Part shown: piece after piece, positions 7,201 to 7,851 of the stretch | Position numbering within the stretch: position 1 is the first letter of the stretch | How the letters are laid out: each line of letters opens with the position of its first letter | Made by a program: the position numbers and the translations under genes | Notes under the pieces: model-generated | Database searches by the model: none | Seen by the model: the letters and a program-made list of their open reading frames with translations, nothing else | Told to the model about the DNA's origin: nothing | Assembly (NCBI GenBank): GCA_030040115.1 | Contig: JASHUH010000567.1 | Span: forward strand, 1 to 7,851 | From: Acidobacteriaceae bacterium | GTDB taxonomy: Bacteria > Acidobacteriota > Terriglobia > Terriglobales > Acidobacteriaceae | Direction: 5' to 3' | DNA: 7,851 nucleotides

Positions 7201-7414
7201 TCTCCAGGACCCAGACCTGCCGGCTCAACTCGCCGAGTGGCGTCGTGGGCTCGACCGCCCCTGCGGCCATCCCGCCGGCAGCGAGCGCAGCCGCGCACCA
7301 CCATCCGAATATCGCATCGGCGCCGAAAATCGCATGCAGAATTGACTGGAAAGCAGAGCCGCCGATTCTTCCAGACCGGTCTTTGCCGTCCACGATCCGT
7401 GCCCGCCCGGCCAT
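4268..7414 (-). CDS. Membrane sensor histidine kinase: 14-blade Reg_prop propeller, Y_Y_Y domain, TM helix, HisKA_3/HATPase
   Basis: Sensor kinase that should phosphorylate the regulator encoded just downstream. Numbering from ATG 7414 gives 1048 residues. A hydrophobic export segment lies at about 29-53. Reg_prop blades with an LW(I/V)GT-like core begin near 90, 133, 174, 301, 342, 384, 436, 477, 529, 570, 611 and 668. The 127-residue gap after 174 equals three repeat lengths, so two worn blades (near 216 and 258) make fourteen, as in two seven-bladed propellers. A Y_Y_Y domain follows (about 730-796, with YRYMLEGFDRGW and PPGKYTFRVQAAN), then a membrane helix (about 802-820). The HisKA_3 domain has phospho-acceptor His846 in REIHDTLAQG. 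The ATPase has an N-box (AQEAVHN, Asn957), a G1 box DDGRG (984-988) and a G2 box GHFGLTGMRER (1000-1010). Unlike Bacteroides hybrid systems there is no fused receiver or AraC domain. The frame extends to ATG 7606, but those 64 extra residues lack export features; GTG 7393 is another option. No start has a clear ribosome-binding site. Confidence 0.96.
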   Translation of the reverse strand: MAGRARIVDGKDRSGRIGGSAFQSILHAIFGADAIFGWWCAAALAAGGMAAGAVEPTTPLGELSRQVWVLENGLPQNSIQALVQTRDGFLWLGTEAGLVRFDGVGFQVFDHSSKPPLPGDDIRCLQETRDGTLWIGTSEGLERWKNGTSVTFSTRDGLPGDGITALAEGENGSLWVQTEQGLARMNGQRFVAAESGPGQTAMMTVSSDGRSGLRMESSLAAPTALGSATADAAWKQAAARSGVAPERVGFLAMLPGGQTAIASKSELAVVRAGHVEERFAVGKAIPGTRIQALFADREGSLWIGTNSGLARLVEGRLEHLPVTDPLATASVLTLMEDREGDLWVGTEMDGLHVLRDQRFHTLGEREGLSSDQTTAVVEDRAGALWVGTQDAGLNALRPRQGSSPSAAGFAVRRYSVEDGLASNVILSLAAAPNGDLWVGTPDGLNRIRGRGVATFTSADGLPDDFIRSLMIDRDGSLWIGTRRGLTHWTQRSGQSPAPNLAAEMQTYTQANGLGSNLVGAMTRDAHGDLWVATLAGLSRLHGGKIDNFTAAHGLSSDVVTALLARDDGTLLIGTEDHGWDIWDANRFVAAAGNDVAHLSIRAILDDAQGHLWFATGDGIARCNEDGMTETAPAACSHWMEFGAGDGLRSRETATNSHPSAWRGRDGRLWFATPKGLVEVDPPHFPVNTVPPPVALERFAVDDVDQPLHGADPWLRVAAGRVRFEFEYAGLSFVAPQKVRYRYMLEGFDRGWTDAGARRTAYYTNIPPGKYTFRVQAANNDGLWNARGAALSFELQPHFYQRLWFYALLLGLAAAAVVWIPRQRLRLAQREFRAVLGERSRIAREIHDTLAQGYAGISVQLEVLAGLLRAKKLEDAAEHLDQTRAYVREGLADARQSIWALRTQDAGEVTLPVRLRRIVEAAGGGALEARFSVFGAYRPLPSEIERELLRVAQEAVHNVKKHAEAKKMTVQLDYEGEAIVLEVRDDGRGGAMNGASEGLLGHFGLTGMRERAEAIGGSLEVSSAANEGTTVRLRARVPREARQQIGERH
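4277..4283 (-). promoter_or_regulatory. Ribosome-binding site deciding the TTG start of the response regulator
   Basis: AGGAGAG sits 5 bases upstream of TTG 4271, inside the last kinase codons. It is the strongest such site in the operon and supports the non-ATG start and coupled translation through the TTGA overlap. Confidence 0.75.
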
Positions 7415-7569
7415 GCGAAAGACCAAATTCGAGACCAGCGCGCAGAACGAGGCCTCTTTTCTCGTGCCGTTCGGGTTGGTGCAGGGTCGAGCCACGCGAG
7501 CAAGCGAAGAAAACCGGTGGACTAACACCGGCCAGTCCAGAATAAGCTCCGGGCATGCGCCTTGGCCGT

Positions 7570-7587
7570 AAAAGCGCCAAAAGCGCC
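7570..7587. repeat. Exact tandem duplication of a 9-mer (AAAAGCGCC x2)
   Basis: Two perfect adjacent copies on the plus strand (7570-7578 and 7579-7587). The repeat lies in the uncertain 5' extension of the kinase, where it would encode the W-R-F / W-R-F repetition. If the kinase starts at 7414, the repeat would lie in its upstream region, where it could be a direct-repeat binding site or simple slippage. Confidence 0.55.
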
Positions 7588-7697
7588 ACACCCAGTCAGG
7601 ATCCATCCAGGCTGAAATGCAGAATCGAGCCGCTTCCTATTCGTAGGATCAAAAATGATGTAAACCCGCCGCTTTCCCTCCCGTCCTCTTCTTCAGC

Positions 7698-7706
7698 AGG
7701 AGAGAG
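7698..7706 (+). promoter_or_regulatory. Ribosome-binding site of the CPCC protein gene
   Basis: AGGAGAGAG lies just before ATG 7709, with 6 bases between the AGGAG core and the start. It fixes this start and supports real translation. Confidence 0.8.
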
Positions 7707-7708
7707 TC

Positions 7709-7851
7709 ATGAGCGCTCAGCCCGTTGCGCCGGTCGCGGTGCGGTTCCGCTGCCCTTGCTGCGGTTACAGGACTCTGGACGCGCCTGCAACGATGGCTCT
7801 TTGCCCCGTCTGCTGGTGGGAGGACGATGGCCAGGAGGACCCCGACGCCTC
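7709..7851 (+). CDS. Cysteine-rich CPCC-family protein (partial, 3' end outside window)
   Basis: The first 47 codons are visible from ATG 7709. The sequence RFRCPCCGYRTLDAPA, followed by LCPVCWWEDDGQED, matches the CPCC family: small proteins with a CPCCG motif and a second CPVC(F/W)WEDD motif. The two Cys pairs probably bind one zinc ion. In the family the domain is about 70-80 residues and its function is not established. Here Cys15, Cys17, Cys18, Cys34 and Cys37 can be seen. There is no signal peptide, so the protein is cytoplasmic. It is transcribed away from the sensor kinase and shows no obvious link to it. The family is recognised from the motif only. Confidence 0.85.
   Translation, partial: MSAQPVAPVAVRFRCPCCGYRTLDAPATMALCPVCWWEDDGQEDPDA

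Larger units (their letters stand above)
7415..7708. other. Divergent intergenic or leader region between the kinase and the CPCC protein
   Basis: If the kinase starts at 7414, this stretch of about 294 bases holds both divergent promoters. The kinase frame remains open back to ATG 7606, so part may instead be coding. The AT-richest part is 7628-7664. On the minus strand TTTACA there (7664-7659) is followed after 13 bases by TACGAA, a poor sigma-70 match. No operator or riboswitch was recognised. Confidence 0.4.

Noticed and set aside
1..7851. Mobile element, integrase, attachment site or defence system
   Set aside because: No transposase, integrase, toxin-antitoxin, restriction or phage gene, and no long terminal repeats, were seen in any frame.

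Overview
The window is GC-rich DNA, densely coding on the minus strand, and looks like a chromosomal segment of a soil-type bacterium, most likely an acidobacterium. That placement is inferred from three things: the two-component sensor with a periplasmic propeller, a TonB-dependent receptor that begins with a carboxypeptidase-regulatory-like domain, and overall gene style. No rRNA, tRNA, CRISPR array, transposase or phage gene was seen.

Layout from left to right. Positions 1-108 hold the start of a possible minus-strand membrane or secreted protein that runs off the window. Positions 109-385 are non-coding. Positions 386-2671 (+) encode a complete TonB-dependent outer-membrane receptor. Facing it on the minus strand is a four-part series, in transcription order: a large membrane sensor histidine kinase (about 7414-4268), a NarL/FixJ-type response regulator (4271-3621), a small secreted protein of unknown function (3624-3073), and a decayed c-type cytochrome fragment (2988-2704). 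A plus-strand CPCC-type cysteine-rich protein starts at 7709 and leaves the window at the right edge.

The kinase, regulator and secreted protein are packed as an operon with two stop/start overlaps, each of sequence TTGA and each preceded by a purine-rich ribosome-binding site. This suggests translational coupling. The kinase has an N-terminal periplasmic region of about fourteen propeller blades and a Y_Y_Y domain, one membrane helix, then a cytoplasmic HisKA_3/HATPase core. It should phosphorylate the regulator at Asp58, and the regulator would then bind DNA through its LuxR-type helix-turn-helix. The targets are not visible. The neighbouring receptor is a candidate by position only.

The least expected items are the cytochrome remnant, whose CxxCH haem motif reads CRRRR and which lies behind two consecutive in-frame stops, and an imperfect 17/18-bp tandem duplication that straddles the regulator stop and gives the secreted protein two possible starts. 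I found no convincing evidence of a novel multi-gene system here. The unassigned secreted protein is the best candidate for new biology.
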